Notes: generated by a model not told the origin, from the sequence alone. A DNA stretch of 64,000 nt from Niabella ginsenosidivorans (GCF_001654455.1 NZ_CP015772.1:3100001-3164000), one strand, 5' to 3'. Numbered from the stretch's first letter, positions 35,559 through 45,533 are shown. Numbers and translations: made by a program.

Positions 35559-35715
35559 ATATGCTAATAACAAGAATAACTGACCCAGCCCTCTTATCAG
35601 TCCTTTAGGCAGCCTCTCTTTTATCAGTTTATGATCACCGGATCGCAAGGCATATCGTTAAAAAATGCAATTTTCTGCAAACACCTTCTAAATTTACCAG
35701 AAACACCGCCAAGCT

Positions 35716-35730
35716 TAATCGTTTAAACAA
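35716..35730. promoter_or_regulatory. LacI-type operator, SusC1 distal
   Basis: A second CTTAATCGTTTAAAC, 172 bases from the first measured start to start. Two identical sites at this spacing could support a repression loop. Confidence 0.75.
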
Positions 35731-36034
35731 ATATAAAAAAAATTATCTTATTTTCAAAAAAAATTAACGCTCCGTAAAGCGCTGAAAGTGCGGCTCCGGG
35801 AAGAATTGAGAGCAGCCGTTTTCCTGCGGAGTCGCAGGGTATCCTGCTATCTGATTGAATTTAAAAAGCCCTGAGAAACAGCACCGCCTTGGCATGCACT
35901 ACCTGCAAACAATCGCCAGAGCCCCTGCTGCTATTATGCAAAAAGAGCTTTTTCTTACATATTTCTGCGGTTACCTGCTGCAGGCCTGAGCATTTATCTG
36001 CTTTTTATTACTTCCAGGGCGATAGCATTCACCA

Positions 36035-37333
36035 TCAGCCTTTTACTTTATACCCCTTAACAGCATAATAAAGAATGAACAGGAATAACGGAATAGGAAC
36101 GAAAAAGCCTGTAGCCATACCAAATGTATCTGCAACCAGCCCCATCAGTGGCGGAAATACGGCCCCGCCGGCAACAGCCATAACCAGGAACGATGCTCCC
36201 TGCTTTGTTTTTGTTCCAAGCCCTTTAATAGCCAGCGCAAATATAGTGGGGAACATGATCGACATAAAAAAGAATACCGCATAAAGTGCAATTAAAGACA
36301 CCCACCCCTGTTCTGAGGCAACCACAGGCAGTAAAACGCACACCGCAAGAGCATACAATGCCAACAACTTTGTTGGCTTAACGTATTTCATAAGAGCGCT
36401 TCCGGTAATCCTTCCTGTCATAAATAACAAAAAACCCAGCGATAAAAAGTAGGGGCCATACTGCACATCAAAATGCGGATGCATGTCGTGGTCAGTAACA
36501 AAATTGATCAGGTAACTGAAAACCCCGGTTTGTGCTGCCACATAGCAGGCCTGTGCTATAAAGCCCAGAACAAAATGGCGGTTTTCCCATAATGGTTTCT
36601 TTGAAATATATGCGGGGTCCTCAGGGTCTGTTATTTCAATATCTGACTCAGCACCGGGGGTGGCAGAAACACCATGACCGCCATGAGCTGCATTTTCGTC
36701 CTCTTCCGTGATCTCCGGCAGCTTCAGCCGCATAAAAATAAATGCCACTACCAATACGGCCAGGCCAATAATGGCAAAAGGCAAAACAATGGACATCATT
36801 TTCTCGCCTTCAACATGGCTTTGGTTGCCATAAATATATAAAGCGATCAATGGCCCAACCACCCAGGCAAGACCGTTGAACGACTGGGAAAAATTGATCC
36901 GGCGCTCAGCAGTTTCGGGCGGCCCTAATTTTGTGGTATAGGGATTGGCGGCCGTTTCCAGCGTGGTGAGCCCGGCGCCGATGATCAGCAGGCAAAGCAG
37001 GAATAATATAAAAGATTGCAGGGGCGCAGTGGCTGCAGCAAGCAAGGCACCTGCGGAAAAAAGAATAAGCCCGAATATGACCCCTTTTTTATAACCATAC
37101 TTTTTCATGAACAGCCCGGCAGGTATGGCCATACCAAAATAAGCGCCGTATAACGAAAATTGAATAAAGCTGGATTGCCATTTTTTCAAATGCAGCATTT
37201 CCTGAAAGTTCTTGTCCAGGGTATCCAGCATGCCATGTGCCACTCCCCAAAGAAAAAACAATGCACTGATCGCCGCAAACGGCGCCGCATAATTAATGCC
37301 ATCTTTTATAAAAAGAGATCTTTTTCTGCTCAT
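36035..37333 (-). CDS. fucP: FucP-type sugar:H+ symporter (MFS)
   Basis: A 432-residue MFS permease with 12 predicted helices and the FucP-family start FAAISALFFLWGVAHGMLDTL (E. coli FucP is 438 residues). The central loop has an acidic and His-rich stretch (EEDENAAHGGHG). FucP brings L-fucose into the cytoplasm with protons; L-fucose and D-arabinose share the ring stereochemistry and E. coli FucP also accepts D-arabinose. It follows the isomerase gene by ~330 bases on the same strand, so it may be the last gene of that operon or have its own promoter in the gap. D-arabinose is the likely substrate here. Confidence 0.88.
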   Translation of the reverse strand: MSRKRSLFIKDGINYAAPFAAISALFFLWGVAHGMLDTLDKNFQEMLHLKKWQSSFIQFSLYGAYFGMAIPAGLFMKKYGYKKGVIFGLILFSAGALLAAATAPLQSFILFLLCLLIIGAGLTTLETAANPYTTKLGPPETAERRINFSQSFNGLAWVVGPLIALYIYGNQSHVEGEKMMSIVLPFAIIGLAVLVVAFIFMRLKLPEITEEDENAAHGGHGVSATPGAESDIEITDPEDPAYISKKPLWENRHFVLGFIAQACYVAAQTGVFSYLINFVTDHDMHPHFDVQYGPYFLSLGFLLFMTGRITGSALMKYVKPTKLLALYALAVCVLLPVVASEQGWVSLIALYAVFFFMSIMFPTIFALAIKGLGTKTKQGASFLVMAVAGGAVFPPLMGLVADTFGMATGFFVPIPLFLFILYYAVKGYKVKG

Positions 37334-37664
37334 GTTTTACTGTATAAAATTTATTCTTAAGTTATTATTGCTGTTCATCGTTATTTAATGGCTCAAAACA
37401 ACAGGCTGATCCTGTTTGAGGCTTGAGATTTGATACGCTCCGGGCTGCTTCCGATCTTCCCCGTCCAAGGCGTTAAAATACATATTTTTCCCGGAACACC
37501 TCAATCCATATCAATATCCGGCATAAAAATGTAAAGATCATTTAATACCAGGCAATAGATCGTAGATCTCAAATCGGCAGAGCTATCAGTTCTCTGTTTT
37601 CAGTTAATAGCGCTTCCTGCATACTGTGAACATGAACTATCGACTATGAACTATCAGCCACAGG
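37334..37664. repeat. Intergenic repeats between fucP and fucI
   Basis: A gene-free gap of 331 bases. Around 37580-37606 it has the AGTTCTCTGTTTTCAGTTAA type tandem repeat, followed by a second type (GAACATGAACTATCGACTAT, then GAACTATCAGCC) at 37628-37658 that ends just before the fucI stop codon. The same two repeat types sit together at 57303-57440. Confidence 0.65.
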
Positions 37665-39443
37665 CTATTTATACAACGGTCCATAAACCGCGCAGGCCCG
37701 GTAATCTGCACCTTCGGGATCCATTCCGTAAGCGCCCCAGGCAGCAGGACGGAATATCGTATCCGCATCCACGTTGTGCATGGATACCGGTATGCGCAGC
37801 ATGGATGCCAGTGTGATCAGCTGCGCGCCTATATGGCCATAGCTTATAGCCCCATGATTAGCGCCCCAGCCCGCCATTACGGAATAGACATCCTTAAATG
37901 GGCCCTGGCCGGTAAGGTTGGGAACAAACCAGGTGGTTGGCCATATGCGATCAGTCCGTTCATTCAATACCTGGTGCACTTTTTCCGGTAGGTCGATGGT
38001 ATAGCCTTCCGCGATCTGCAATACAGGACCCTGCCCTTTTACCAGGTTCAGGCGGCACATGGTAACCGGCATGCCCCCTTTTGTAAGAAAGGTAGAGGAA
38101 TAGCCGCCGCCCCGCATATAATCCCGGTTGGAGGGGCTCCAGGTAGTGGCGTCCAGGCAGGCCTTTGCTTCCTTATCCTTTATTTCCCAGAAAGGCTTCA
38201 TAGCCGGCTGGCCGTTTTTGGTCTGCTGCCCCGTTCCATCCAGTGTAGCGGAGCCGGAATTGATCAGGTGAATAAACCCATTGGCAGCAGGGCCATCCGG
38301 CTTCCAGCCGGATACCCGCTCTGTTGCCTCGGGGCTCCAATAGGTTCTTACATCTGCAAAGATCTGGGCTGTATTGGTAAGCAAATAATTGAACAGCATT
38401 GAAACACCGTTATAACAATCATTTTCGGTTGCTACAATATATGGATTGCGGATGCCATTCCAGTCAAAAGAAGAATTCAGTATCGCTTCGGAAAAATCAC
38501 CATCCGGTAAGAAGTCGGTCCACTGGCGCTGCCCCTGGAAGCCGGATACGATCGCATGGTGCCCCTGTGCTTCCTCTGCATATCCCATGTCTTTTAATCC
38601 TGGATTTCCAATCATCAGGTCACGGATGATCTGGGTCATCTTTACTACAAACTCCCAGTCCTTGTCTTTTTCCTTCCGTGATTTTATTTTTTCCTTCCGG
38701 TTATAATCTTTTCCTTCTTTACAGTTTTGCTTTACCCAGGCGATCGCTTTTTTAAATTCGGCCTGATCAAAAATATTCAGCTGAATTCTTCTTAAAATTT
38801 CAGAAGAATCCACATATTCATTCCGCATGCCCAGGTATTCCTGAAAGAACTGCGGATCAACAATAGAGCCGGCAATGCCCATTGAAACAGAACCAATAGC
38901 CAGATAGGATTGGCCCTTCATAAGGGCTACGGCCATGCCCGCTTTTGCAAAATTCAATAACTTATCCCGCACATCCTCCGGTATGGCCGCATCTCCCATA
39001 TCCTGCACGTCCCTTCCATAAATGCCAAAACAGGGTAATCCTTTTTGATTATGCGCCGCCAATGTTGCTGCCAGGTAAACGGCGCCCGGGCGCTCAGTAC
39101 CGTTAAACCCCCAGATGGCCTTGGGAAGGGTCGGGTGCATGTCCATAGTTTCTGAACCATAGCACCAGCAGGGCGTTACAGACAGTGAAACGCCCACATT
39201 ATTCAATTCGAACTTCCTGGCGCACGCTGCCGCCTCCTTTACGCCCCCGATCGTAGTGTCCGCAATAACACATTCAAGCGGGGTACCATCCGGGTATCTT
39301 AATTCTCTGGAATATAATGCCGCCACGGCTTTTGCCATTCCCATTGTGGTGGCTTCCAGCGATTCCCGGATTCCGCCTAAACGGCCGTCAATAACAGGCC
39401 GGATGCCTATTTTAGGATAGTTGTTTATTTTTTTAACTGCCAT
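37665..39443 (-). CDS. fucI: L-fucose/D-arabinose isomerase
   Basis: A 592-residue cytoplasmic ketol isomerase (E. coli FucI has 591). It starts [20 protein letters not shown] and keeps the family blocks [33 protein letters not shown] and [16 protein letters not shown]. FucI is Mn-dependent and converts L-fucose to L-fuculose and D-arabinose to D-ribulose. No fuculokinase, fuculose-phosphate aldolase or fucosidase gene is present, whereas D-arabinan hydrolases are, so D-arabinose to D-ribulose is the likely reaction. A ribulokinase is not in the window. It starts two bases after the preceding gene's stop, in the operon GH172-A, DUF6786-like, fucI. Confidence 0.95.
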   Translation of the reverse strand: MAVKKINNYPKIGIRPVIDGRLGGIRESLEATTMGMAKAVAALYSRELRYPDGTPLECVIADTTIGGVKEAAACARKFELNNVGVSLSVTPCWCYGSETMDMHPTLPKAIWGFNGTERPGAVYLAATLAAHNQKGLPCFGIYGRDVQDMGDAAIPEDVRDKLLNFAKAGMAVALMKGQSYLAIGSVSMGIAGSIVDPQFFQEYLGMRNEYVDSSEILRRIQLNIFDQAEFKKAIAWVKQNCKEGKDYNRKEKIKSRKEKDKDWEFVVKMTQIIRDLMIGNPGLKDMGYAEEAQGHHAIVSGFQGQRQWTDFLPDGDFSEAILNSSFDWNGIRNPYIVATENDCYNGVSMLFNYLLTNTAQIFADVRTYWSPEATERVSGWKPDGPAANGFIHLINSGSATLDGTGQQTKNGQPAMKPFWEIKDKEAKACLDATTWSPSNRDYMRGGGYSSTFLTKGGMPVTMCRLNLVKGQGPVLQIAEGYTIDLPEKVHQVLNERTDRIWPTTWFVPNLTGQGPFKDVYSVMAGWGANHGAISYGHIGAQLITLASMLRIPVSMHNVDADTIFRPAAWGAYGMDPEGADYRACAVYGPLYK

Positions 39444-39445
39444 AA

Positions 39446-40705
39446 CTATTTTTTAAACGCTTTTTCAATATCATCAACAGAAACACCCAATGTTTTTTTA
39501 GCTATAGTGTCTAATGCCGCTTTAGCACCGGTAAAATGATAAACGCTGTGGTGATGCACTTGTTTTTCACCCGGTTTTAATAAGGCGGCAGGGGTAACAC
39601 TTTCCATTTCATAAAATGGCCCCATTTGTGTTCCGTCGGCCAGGGGGCCATCGTTGTAGGCATTCATTGCATCACCACTAAACGGTGGCCTGTCTGTACG
39701 CCATTCCTGGTTCAGGTACCGGCCATTGGGGTCAATATCATATCTGATGATCGTAAGCACTTTGCCGGCTGCATCATAACTCCCCGCTATATTCTTAACC
39801 CGTTGCGGGGGGATGCCCAGTTTGCCCCTCGACTTTCCGTCTGCCATAAAGAACAGCAACCCGTTGCTGTAACGGACCCGCTCTTTTGGTATCTCGCCAA
39901 AATAATCTGTAGTGGCCACTTTACCCGCAGCATCCTTGTTATAAGGGATCACAATGGTACAGCTTTCTGAAGGTGTAAACATATCAAGGTTCCACATACA
40001 GGGTGCGCCCGTTTTTTCATTCCAGGTATTTTTGCCGGTATTGGTGATCGTGTTTACCGTCCTGAACGCAACGGACCGGCTCCCCGGTAAAAGTTCTATG
40101 CCCAGATCTTCCTTTATGGCCGCATTGTCAATAAGCGTTACAGAACGGTCTGCTTTTATCTGCAGGGATGTACCTGCATAGTTTACCAGGTTCATTTCTT
40201 TGCTCATTGTTACAGACGATGCGTCCGAAGCAACCAGTGCCCATGCTTCTGTGTCAAAAGGAGCCGGTGTTTTCCAGTTGGCAAATTCCATTTTTGCCCC
40301 TGGTTTAAAATAAAGAGAAAACGGCCCGCCTTCCGGTCCCAGCCATAAACGGTCCTCACCACCATAGGCATTCATGTGCGCGTCTGCGTCGCCGGTAAAT
40401 GCTTTATAATTTACCCAGCCAAAGCTGCTGCCATCAGGGCCGTTGGCTGTTGAAGTAAACACCTTTGCCTGGTACCTGGGTGAAACAATGACCTGGCTGG
40501 CGCCATCAGCGCTTTTCAACACTACCAGCCCGCTGTCTTTTTGCTGTAAAAAGCGTAGGTCATATCCAAAGGTCCCGGAAGTATTGTTTGCCATAGTCAC
40601 GTTCTCTTTTGTTGTATCCGTTTCAGCACCTGGTGATTTTGCTGCATTATTACAGGCTAACACAACAGCGCTGCTCATCAATATTGAAAAAAGACGGTAG
40701 TTCAT
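39446..40705 (-). CDS. DUF6786-like lipoprotein of unknown function
   Basis: A 419-residue lipoprotein (lipobox VVLAC, Cys18) with an all-beta pattern: [56 protein letters not shown] and [20 protein letters not shown]. The layout recalls aldose-epimerase (galactose mutarotase-like) beta-sandwiches, and [13 protein letters not shown] is reminiscent of their substrate loop, but no catalytic His pair was identified. It lies between GH172-A (42-base gap) and fucI (2-base gap). A role as a periplasmic mutarotase or sugar-binding protein for released arabinose is a guess. Confidence 0.7.
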   Translation of the reverse strand: MNYRLFSILMSSAVVLACNNAAKSPGAETDTTKENVTMANNTSGTFGYDLRFLQQKDSGLVVLKSADGASQVIVSPRYQAKVFTSTANGPDGSSFGWVNYKAFTGDADAHMNAYGGEDRLWLGPEGGPFSLYFKPGAKMEFANWKTPAPFDTEAWALVASDASSVTMSKEMNLVNYAGTSLQIKADRSVTLIDNAAIKEDLGIELLPGSRSVAFRTVNTITNTGKNTWNEKTGAPCMWNLDMFTPSESCTIVIPYNKDAAGKVATTDYFGEIPKERVRYSNGLLFFMADGKSRGKLGIPPQRVKNIAGSYDAAGKVLTIIRYDIDPNGRYLNQEWRTDRPPFSGDAMNAYNDGPLADGTQMGPFYEMESVTPAALLKPGEKQVHHHSVYHFTGAKAALDTIAKKTLGVSVDDIEKAFKK

Positions 40706-40747
40706 CTGTTTATTTTGTTTGTGTTAAGATGATTGGGTCAATAGTTA

Positions 40748-41914
40748 TTAATTCACTTCTAATACATCTGCTTCCGGAAGCCCGGGAAATTTCTGGTGCG
40801 GCTCTGTCTGGTACCAGTAGGCCACAGTAATAATGTCAGAATGCTGTGGCAGGTAGCGCCCGCCGGATCTCCATCCCAGGTCCTGTATCGTCACTTTCAG
40901 GTCCTTGTCGAAGCGGATGGGATCCATAATGTGCCAGCGATACATTCCGAAGCGCTGCTGCGATCCGTATAACCCGTCCGGTCTCAATACCTGATGCAAT
41001 CCTGTATAAGGTGTTGAAAACTCCTGGTACTGATGGGTGCGCTTGTTCTCAAAATTATAGGAGCCGCAGAAATAGTCTTCTGTTCCTGTTCCAACAATGG
41101 TGGCGTGCTCTTTATCCCCGTCCATGAAGAATTTTATTTCGCCTTCTCCCCACCAGCCATTATTGGTAACGCCAACCCCCATAAAGGTGCCTACATACTG
41201 TCCCTTGCCTTTTACACCATCCAGTATGGTATGCAGTGAATTGGCATCCGGCTTACTGCGGCGGTATTGCGCATGGAAATAGGCTTCATCATTGCCTACT
41301 TCTGTAAGCGTGTAATCAACCTGGTAATATAAGCGCATCGGCTGGCTGTCTATATTCTGCATGGTAATTTTGCAGTTTTTCCTGAAAGGCATTTTCCAGT
41401 AACTGTTAAAAGCGCTGCCCGGGTTCACGGTGATGGCAAGCGAGTTAAGGGGAGAGAACTCATTCCATGCGATTCCAAAGAATGGCCCGACGGGGCTCTC
41501 CACAGAGGGGTCTGTTTCGCCGTCATAATAGATCCTGAAAATGGAAAAATTAAGGTTGCCGGTAGGCGTCATCCATATATGCTGAATAGCACCCGGCCCG
41601 GCAATATCAGCCATCGTGAATGTTTCACCGGGGTTAATGATTATAAAAGGGTTCACTTTCCAGCCTTTGCCGAGTTCGCGCGCCTCATTAGCGGCGTTGG
41701 CCACGTTCCGTTTTCCTTTGTCTGCCACGGGATCTGCCATGCCTCCTTTTCCTTTTTCACCCGTAAAATTCTCCGGGCTGATGGATCGGGTCTTGGCATC
41801 GGACAACCGGGAAAGTGTGCTCAGGTTCATATCCAATCCGTTGAATTTTCCTTCCTGGGACCAGGCAACAGTAAAAGCCACCATACATAAGAACAAGAAA
41901 CTACTTTTTTTCAT
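40748..41914 (-). CDS. DUF2961/GH172 glycosidase, candidate exo-alpha-D-arabinofuranosidase (copy A)
   Basis: A 388-residue exported protein (signal ~1-19, from the ATG at 41914; a longer frame start at 41971 overlaps the operator and is unlikely). The GH172 jelly-roll blocks are PGAIQHIWMTPTGNLNFSIF, NSYWKMPFRKNCKITMQN, NNGWWGEGEIKFFMDGD and GTGTEDYFCGSYNF, where E279 in TEDYF is a likely catalytic Glu. GH172 enzymes include difructofuranose anhydride synthases and exo-alpha-D-arabinofuranosidases that trim D-arabinan ends. It leads the operon with the DUF6786-like gene and fucI. A LacI-type operator is 31 bases upstream of its start. Confidence 0.88.
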   Translation of the reverse strand: MKKSSFLFLCMVAFTVAWSQEGKFNGLDMNLSTLSRLSDAKTRSISPENFTGEKGKGGMADPVADKGKRNVANAANEARELGKGWKVNPFIIINPGETFTMADIAGPGAIQHIWMTPTGNLNFSIFRIYYDGETDPSVESPVGPFFGIAWNEFSPLNSLAITVNPGSAFNSYWKMPFRKNCKITMQNIDSQPMRLYYQVDYTLTEVGNDEAYFHAQYRRSKPDANSLHTILDGVKGKGQYVGTFMGVGVTNNGWWGEGEIKFFMDGDKEHATIVGTGTEDYFCGSYNFENKRTHQYQEFSTPYTGLHQVLRPDGLYGSQQRFGMYRWHIMDPIRFDKDLKVTIQDLGWRSGGRYLPQHSDIITVAYWYQTEPHQKFPGLPEADVLEVN

Positions 41915-41944
41915 ATTGACAAGTTTTAGTAAATGAATCAGAAA

Positions 41945-41960
41945 GCTTATACGTTTAAGC
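41945..41960. promoter_or_regulatory. LacI-type operator before GH172-A
   Basis: GCTTATACGTTTAAGC, a near-perfect palindrome around a central CG, of the same family as the SusC1 operators. It sits 31 bases before the start codon, where binding would block transcription. Confidence 0.7.
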
Positions 41961-41998
41961 AAAAATAACAAGCAAAACAGAAACCACCAACTTAATCT

Positions 41999-43045
41999 TT
42001 ACCGATTTTTGTGCAGGCCGCTGCTTTCTCCTTTTATTATGGAAGCCGGCACAATGATCCTTATGGATTTCCTGTTTTTGCCTTCAAAGGACTGTATCAG
42101 GGAGCGAACTGCATTTTCACTGATAGCCTGTAAATTCTGTTTGATATAAGTTATAGAAGAATAGAAAAAATCAAAAGTATCACTTTCATCAAAACTGATC
42201 ACCCCAAGCTGTTGCGGTACCTTTATTCCTTTTGAATGAATGGCTTTCAATGCCTGAACAGAGATGCTGTTGGTTGCAAACACCAATGCGTCAATGCCGC
42301 TATCCGCCGAATCTGATAATTGATTGAGCAATGCTGCAATATGCTCCTTATAGCCCTGATAAGGCACTTTCATCAGCCACCTGGAATGGAACCGGATGCC
42401 CCCGGCCTTCAACGCATCCCTGTAACCCGCAATCCGGTCGTGCATATGCGTCAGTGGCGTATCATACGCAATCATACCAATTTTCCTGTAACCGTTCTTT
42501 ATTAACAGCTTTACTGCGGTGTACATGGCATCATGGTTATCGGTCACGACCACATTCGTGTCTACTTCCTTAAAACCACGGTCCATCAAAACAAATGGAA
42601 CGCCCTTATTTTTAAGCTCCTCGATCTGCGGCTGTGAGCCTGCCACAGGTGTAATGATCAGGCCATCCACCTGACGGTTTAAAAAAGTATTGATCAGGTT
42701 CTGCGATTTTTCCAGTTGCTCATCACTGCTGCCGAATAATACCGTATACCCGTTCTTCTGCGCTTCCAGCTCAATATTCCGTGCCAGCATAGCGAAAAAG
42801 GGATTGGAAATATCGGCAACGATCAGCCCGATAGTGTTTGTCTTCCCAAACTTCAGGCCGCGCGCTATGAGATTGGGCTGGTAATTCAGCTCAATAGCCA
42901 CTTTCTTTATTTTTCTCGCAGCAGCCTCTCCTACCCGGGCCTCCTTTTCCTTACCATTCAGAACATAGGATACCAGAGCAGTGGATACGCCTACTTTTTG
43001 GGCAATATCCTTCAGTGATGTGCGTTTTTTAATCATATCTCTCAA
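41999..43045 (-). CDS. LacI family transcriptional regulator 1
   Basis: A 348-residue LacI/GalR repressor. The DNA-binding head is TSLKDIAQKVGVSTALVSYVLNG, followed by the hinge helix block YQPNLIARGLKFGKTNTIGLI and the periplasmic-binding-protein-like sensor domain (DGLIITPVAG, VPFVLMDRGF, GVISFDESDTFDF). An ATG three codons downstream (43036) is an equally good start. The gene is upstream of GH172-A on the same strand and lies amid the four sites of the CTTAAWCGTTTAAAC type, so it is the probable regulator of the three arabinan transcription units. The inducer may be D-arabinose or a D-arabinan oligosaccharide. Confidence 0.92.
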   Translation of the reverse strand: MRDMIKKRTSLKDIAQKVGVSTALVSYVLNGKEKEARVGEAAARKIKKVAIELNYQPNLIARGLKFGKTNTIGLIVADISNPFFAMLARNIELEAQKNGYTVLFGSSDEQLEKSQNLINTFLNRQVDGLIITPVAGSQPQIEELKNKGVPFVLMDRGFKEVDTNVVVTDNHDAMYTAVKLLIKNGYRKIGMIAYDTPLTHMHDRIAGYRDALKAGGIRFHSRWLMKVPYQGYKEHIAALLNQLSDSADSGIDALVFATNSISVQALKAIHSKGIKVPQQLGVISFDESDTFDFFYSSITYIKQNLQAISENAVRSLIQSFEGKNRKSIRIIVPASIIKGESSGLHKNR

Positions 43046-43347
43046 ATAGTATTAATAAAAATACAAGTCCTTTTGTATCTCTTTCAATTTTCAGCCATGT
43101 AATATTAGGAGCTCCCATCAACCAGCAGCAGCCGGGTTTAAAACGCAGGGTTAAGGCAGAATGATCACCGGGGCAAGCGCAAAAGGACTTATCCCTTCTC
43201 CACAATTACAGATACCAATTTACAGAGTTTTACAGATACATTTTCCTGTTTTAATAAATATTTTTGTTTATCGGTCATTCCGGACACAGCATGCTCCCAA
43301 ATAGCAGCGGCTACATCCGGCATTTAACTGCATTACGATCCGGGCAG
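43046..43347. other. Intergenic region upstream of LacI regulator 1
   Basis: About 300 bases with no accepted gene and no recognisable element. It should contain the promoter of the LacI gene. Confidence 0.4.
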
Positions 43348-43512
43348 CTATTCCTGCTGAATACGCATTGCATTTAAGTAATAGAACCGGGTACCGTTAT
43401 CATTCTCTTCTCCCGCCGTAATGGTGATGTATATATTCCCGTCCACGTCGGGTTTCACCCCATCTGTACAGGCGATGTCTGACGCATTATTACCTCTGAG
43501 CGTCAGTTCAAT
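43348..43512 (-). pseudogene. C-terminal remnant of an extracellular protein gene
   Basis: On the minus strand 53 codons read SIELTLRGNNASDIACTDG, then VKPDVDGNIYITITAGEEN and DNGTRFYYLNAMRIQQE, then TAG. Immediately upstream is an in-frame TAA and no start codon. The pattern matches the last beta-strands of a carbohydrate-binding or Fn3-like domain common at the end of secreted Bacteroidota enzymes ('YYLNAMRIQ'). A larger gene was probably deleted between GH172-B and LacI regulator 1. Confidence 0.6.
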
Positions 43513-43521
43513 CGATTAAGC
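43506..43521. promoter_or_regulatory. Weak LacI-type operator copy
   Basis: GTTCAATCGATTAAGC on the plus strand reads CTTAATCGATTGAAC on the other, two mismatches from the SusC1 operators. It overlaps the start of the gene remnant, so it may be left over from a lost transcription unit or act on the LacI gene. Confidence 0.4.
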
Positions 43522-43554
43522 AACCATGGCCGGCATGCAGAAGCTTTCAGTTTA

Positions 43555-45489
43555 TTATTTTTTTATAAACAGCACCCTGTCAAAAACAAAACCCGGATTC
43601 TTCTCTGCGCTTTTAAATAAAACAGATACGGGAATGAAATTGTCAGTGACGGCTACATCCCCTATCAGCAGGTTCTGCGGTTCATTTCCTTTATTTACAG
43701 CCAGCTTATTCCAGTCATGCACTTTCAGCGCATCTGCCATCTGCACCTGAATTGCACCGGTTGCAGCACTTACCTGATGCAGGTAAACCTTATACTCCCC
43801 TTTTGGGATCTCTGCAACATTGATGGTCAGGCTGGCATTATTTTTTTCTGCCAGCACTGCAACGCCATTTTTAAACTGCAGGTTCCCGTTATAAGTGAGG
43901 TGGCGCATCAGCCTTGTGTAAAAAGTAAGCGTGTCCGGCTCATACACTCTGGTTAAAGCGGTTGTGGGAGGAACAGGTGCCGCAATGGACTGATCTGCAT
44001 AGTACATGGCTACTGATGTATAGTTCACCGGCCGATTATTGCCAACGGGGCCATGCTCAATACTGTGAAAGATACTTTTGTAAAAAGGCATTTTATCCAT
44101 CAGGAAAAAACGGTAACCGCCCGTTCTTCCCAACGGCAAAGAATATTCCAGACAACCGCTTAAGGGGGCACCCAACCGCTGTGCCCAACCACCCGGTTGT
44201 GCATACCACCCGCCATTGAAATAATCTTCAGAACCGGTTCCATGGGCCGTCATTTGGCCGTCAATGGCTGTAGAATCGTCTCCCTCAAAGTACTCTGTAA
44301 AGTTGGTGCCATCTGTTGCCTGGCCCTGAAACAGGGTGCCGATGTATTGCCCTTTTCCCTGGCCTTGCAGGAAAACAAAGGGCTTTCCCGCCGCAGGGCG
44401 CTCCTGTTTCCAGTAAGCATAAAAGCGGCCTTCTTTTGCGGCATTGCGTTTTTCATTGGAGTAGTAGATAGTTGCCGTTATATTAACCGATTTTTCATCA
44501 CCGGCTCCAGCCCGGTAAATCAATTCCGCTTTTGCATTTTTATCAAATGGCATGGGAATATAACAATACGCTTTTGCATTTGCAGCGCCCAGAAACAAGC
44601 TCTTCATTGAGGGCGTGCCATAGGCAAAACCAAAGAAATCTGCTACCGGTACATACACTGCCGGAACCGGCTCATCATCCCAGGTTATTTTCAGATCTAC
44701 CTGTTTATACATCCCGGAAAATATGCCGGGCGGCTTTAATTCTATGCCCAGGATGCGGCCACCTTCTTGCAGGTCAAACAGCCGGCTGGTACTTCCGGGT
44801 ACCAGTCGTATGTTTTTTACGAGGATGCGCGGGCTTTCTGCATAGCAGCTGGATACTGACCGGTCCTCGTTATTCCATTGTTCAATAGCTTTGCCCAGCA
44901 ATTGCTGTGCCCGGGCACTGTATTGCTTTTTAAACGTTTGTACCTGATACCGCTTATCATACTCCCGGTACTGGATCTGGTAAAACAACATTTTCTTACC
45001 CCGGAAAACGATCTTGCAGCCGCTCTTATACGGAACGGGAATATAGCTGTAAAAGCCACCTACCTTATGATCTGCAACAGGTGCCAGAAAAGGTGCTACT
45101 GAATTACTGAAAAGATCCCTGAATTTTATGGAAAGGCCGGGAAAACGGCTGCCATCAAAATAAAAATCGAGCGTATCATCTGTTGGCGTTGGGGTCCATA
45201 TCCGTTCAATAACGCCCTGCCCTTTCTGATCAAAGATAACCAGACCTCCAGCCGGTTCTTTACGGAGATAGGAGTAGTTGCCACCAAAACCATCATCATT
45301 TCCTCCCGTGGTATCATAAGATGAAACCTGCCGGACAAGACTGCCCTCGAGATAGCGGGATAGCGCTTTCAGGTCTGAAAGCCGCTCCAGTTCGGATTCA
45401 AAAGTGACCACTGTCTGTGCATGCACAAACAGCCCTTGCACAATCATCAGTAATGAGATACAGAAGTTTCCGGTTTTAAAACTTTTCAT
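43555..45489 (-). CDS. DUF2961/GH172 glycosidase, longer form (copy B)
   Basis: A 644-residue exported protein (signal ~1-24). Residues ~25-470 are the GH172 domain: LRKEPAGGLVIFDQKGQGVI, RIWTPTPTDDTLDFYFDG, QIQYREYDKRYQVQTF and GTGSEDYFNGGWY with E421 as likely catalytic Glu. The last ~130 residues form an extra beta-sandwich (GNLQFKNGVAVLAEKNN to GFVFDRVLFIKK), perhaps a carbohydrate-binding module. The family is the same as copy A but the proteins differ strongly, so they may act on different linkages. It has its own LacI-type operator 30 bases upstream, separating it from the genes above. Confidence 0.87.
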   Translation of the reverse strand: MKSFKTGNFCISLLMIVQGLFVHAQTVVTFESELERLSDLKALSRYLEGSLVRQVSSYDTTGGNDDGFGGNYSYLRKEPAGGLVIFDQKGQGVIERIWTPTPTDDTLDFYFDGSRFPGLSIKFRDLFSNSVAPFLAPVADHKVGGFYSYIPVPYKSGCKIVFRGKKMLFYQIQYREYDKRYQVQTFKKQYSARAQQLLGKAIEQWNNEDRSVSSCYAESPRILVKNIRLVPGSTSRLFDLQEGGRILGIELKPPGIFSGMYKQVDLKITWDDEPVPAVYVPVADFFGFAYGTPSMKSLFLGAANAKAYCYIPMPFDKNAKAELIYRAGAGDEKSVNITATIYYSNEKRNAAKEGRFYAYWKQERPAAGKPFVFLQGQGKGQYIGTLFQGQATDGTNFTEYFEGDDSTAIDGQMTAHGTGSEDYFNGGWYAQPGGWAQRLGAPLSGCLEYSLPLGRTGGYRFFLMDKMPFYKSIFHSIEHGPVGNNRPVNYTSVAMYYADQSIAAPVPPTTALTRVYEPDTLTFYTRLMRHLTYNGNLQFKNGVAVLAEKNNASLTINVAEIPKGEYKVYLHQVSAATGAIQVQMADALKVHDWNKLAVNKGNEPQNLLIGDVAVTDNFIPVSVLFKSAEKNPGFVFDRVLFIKK

Positions 45490-45518
45490 ATTTTTTGCAA
45501 TCGTCGTACTAAGGTATA

Positions 45519-45533
45519 CTTAAACGTTTAAAC
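45519..45533. promoter_or_regulatory. LacI-type operator before GH172-B
   Basis: CTTAAACGTTTAAAC, the best palindrome of the set (TTAAACGTTTAA is a perfect 12-mer), 30 bases before the GH172-B start codon. Confidence 0.8.

Larger units (their letters stand above)
35480..36034. other. Regulatory gap before SusC1
   Basis: No gene in ~555 bases. It carries two near-identical operator sequences (35544-35558 and 35716-35730). The part near 35800-36000 holds nothing I can name. Confidence 0.6.

Noticed and set aside
36035-39443. An L-fucose degradation pathway based on FucP and FucI
   Set aside because: No fucosidase (GH29, GH95), fuculokinase or fuculose-phosphate aldolase is present, while D-arabinan-specific hydrolase families are; D-arabinose use explains the same two genes better.
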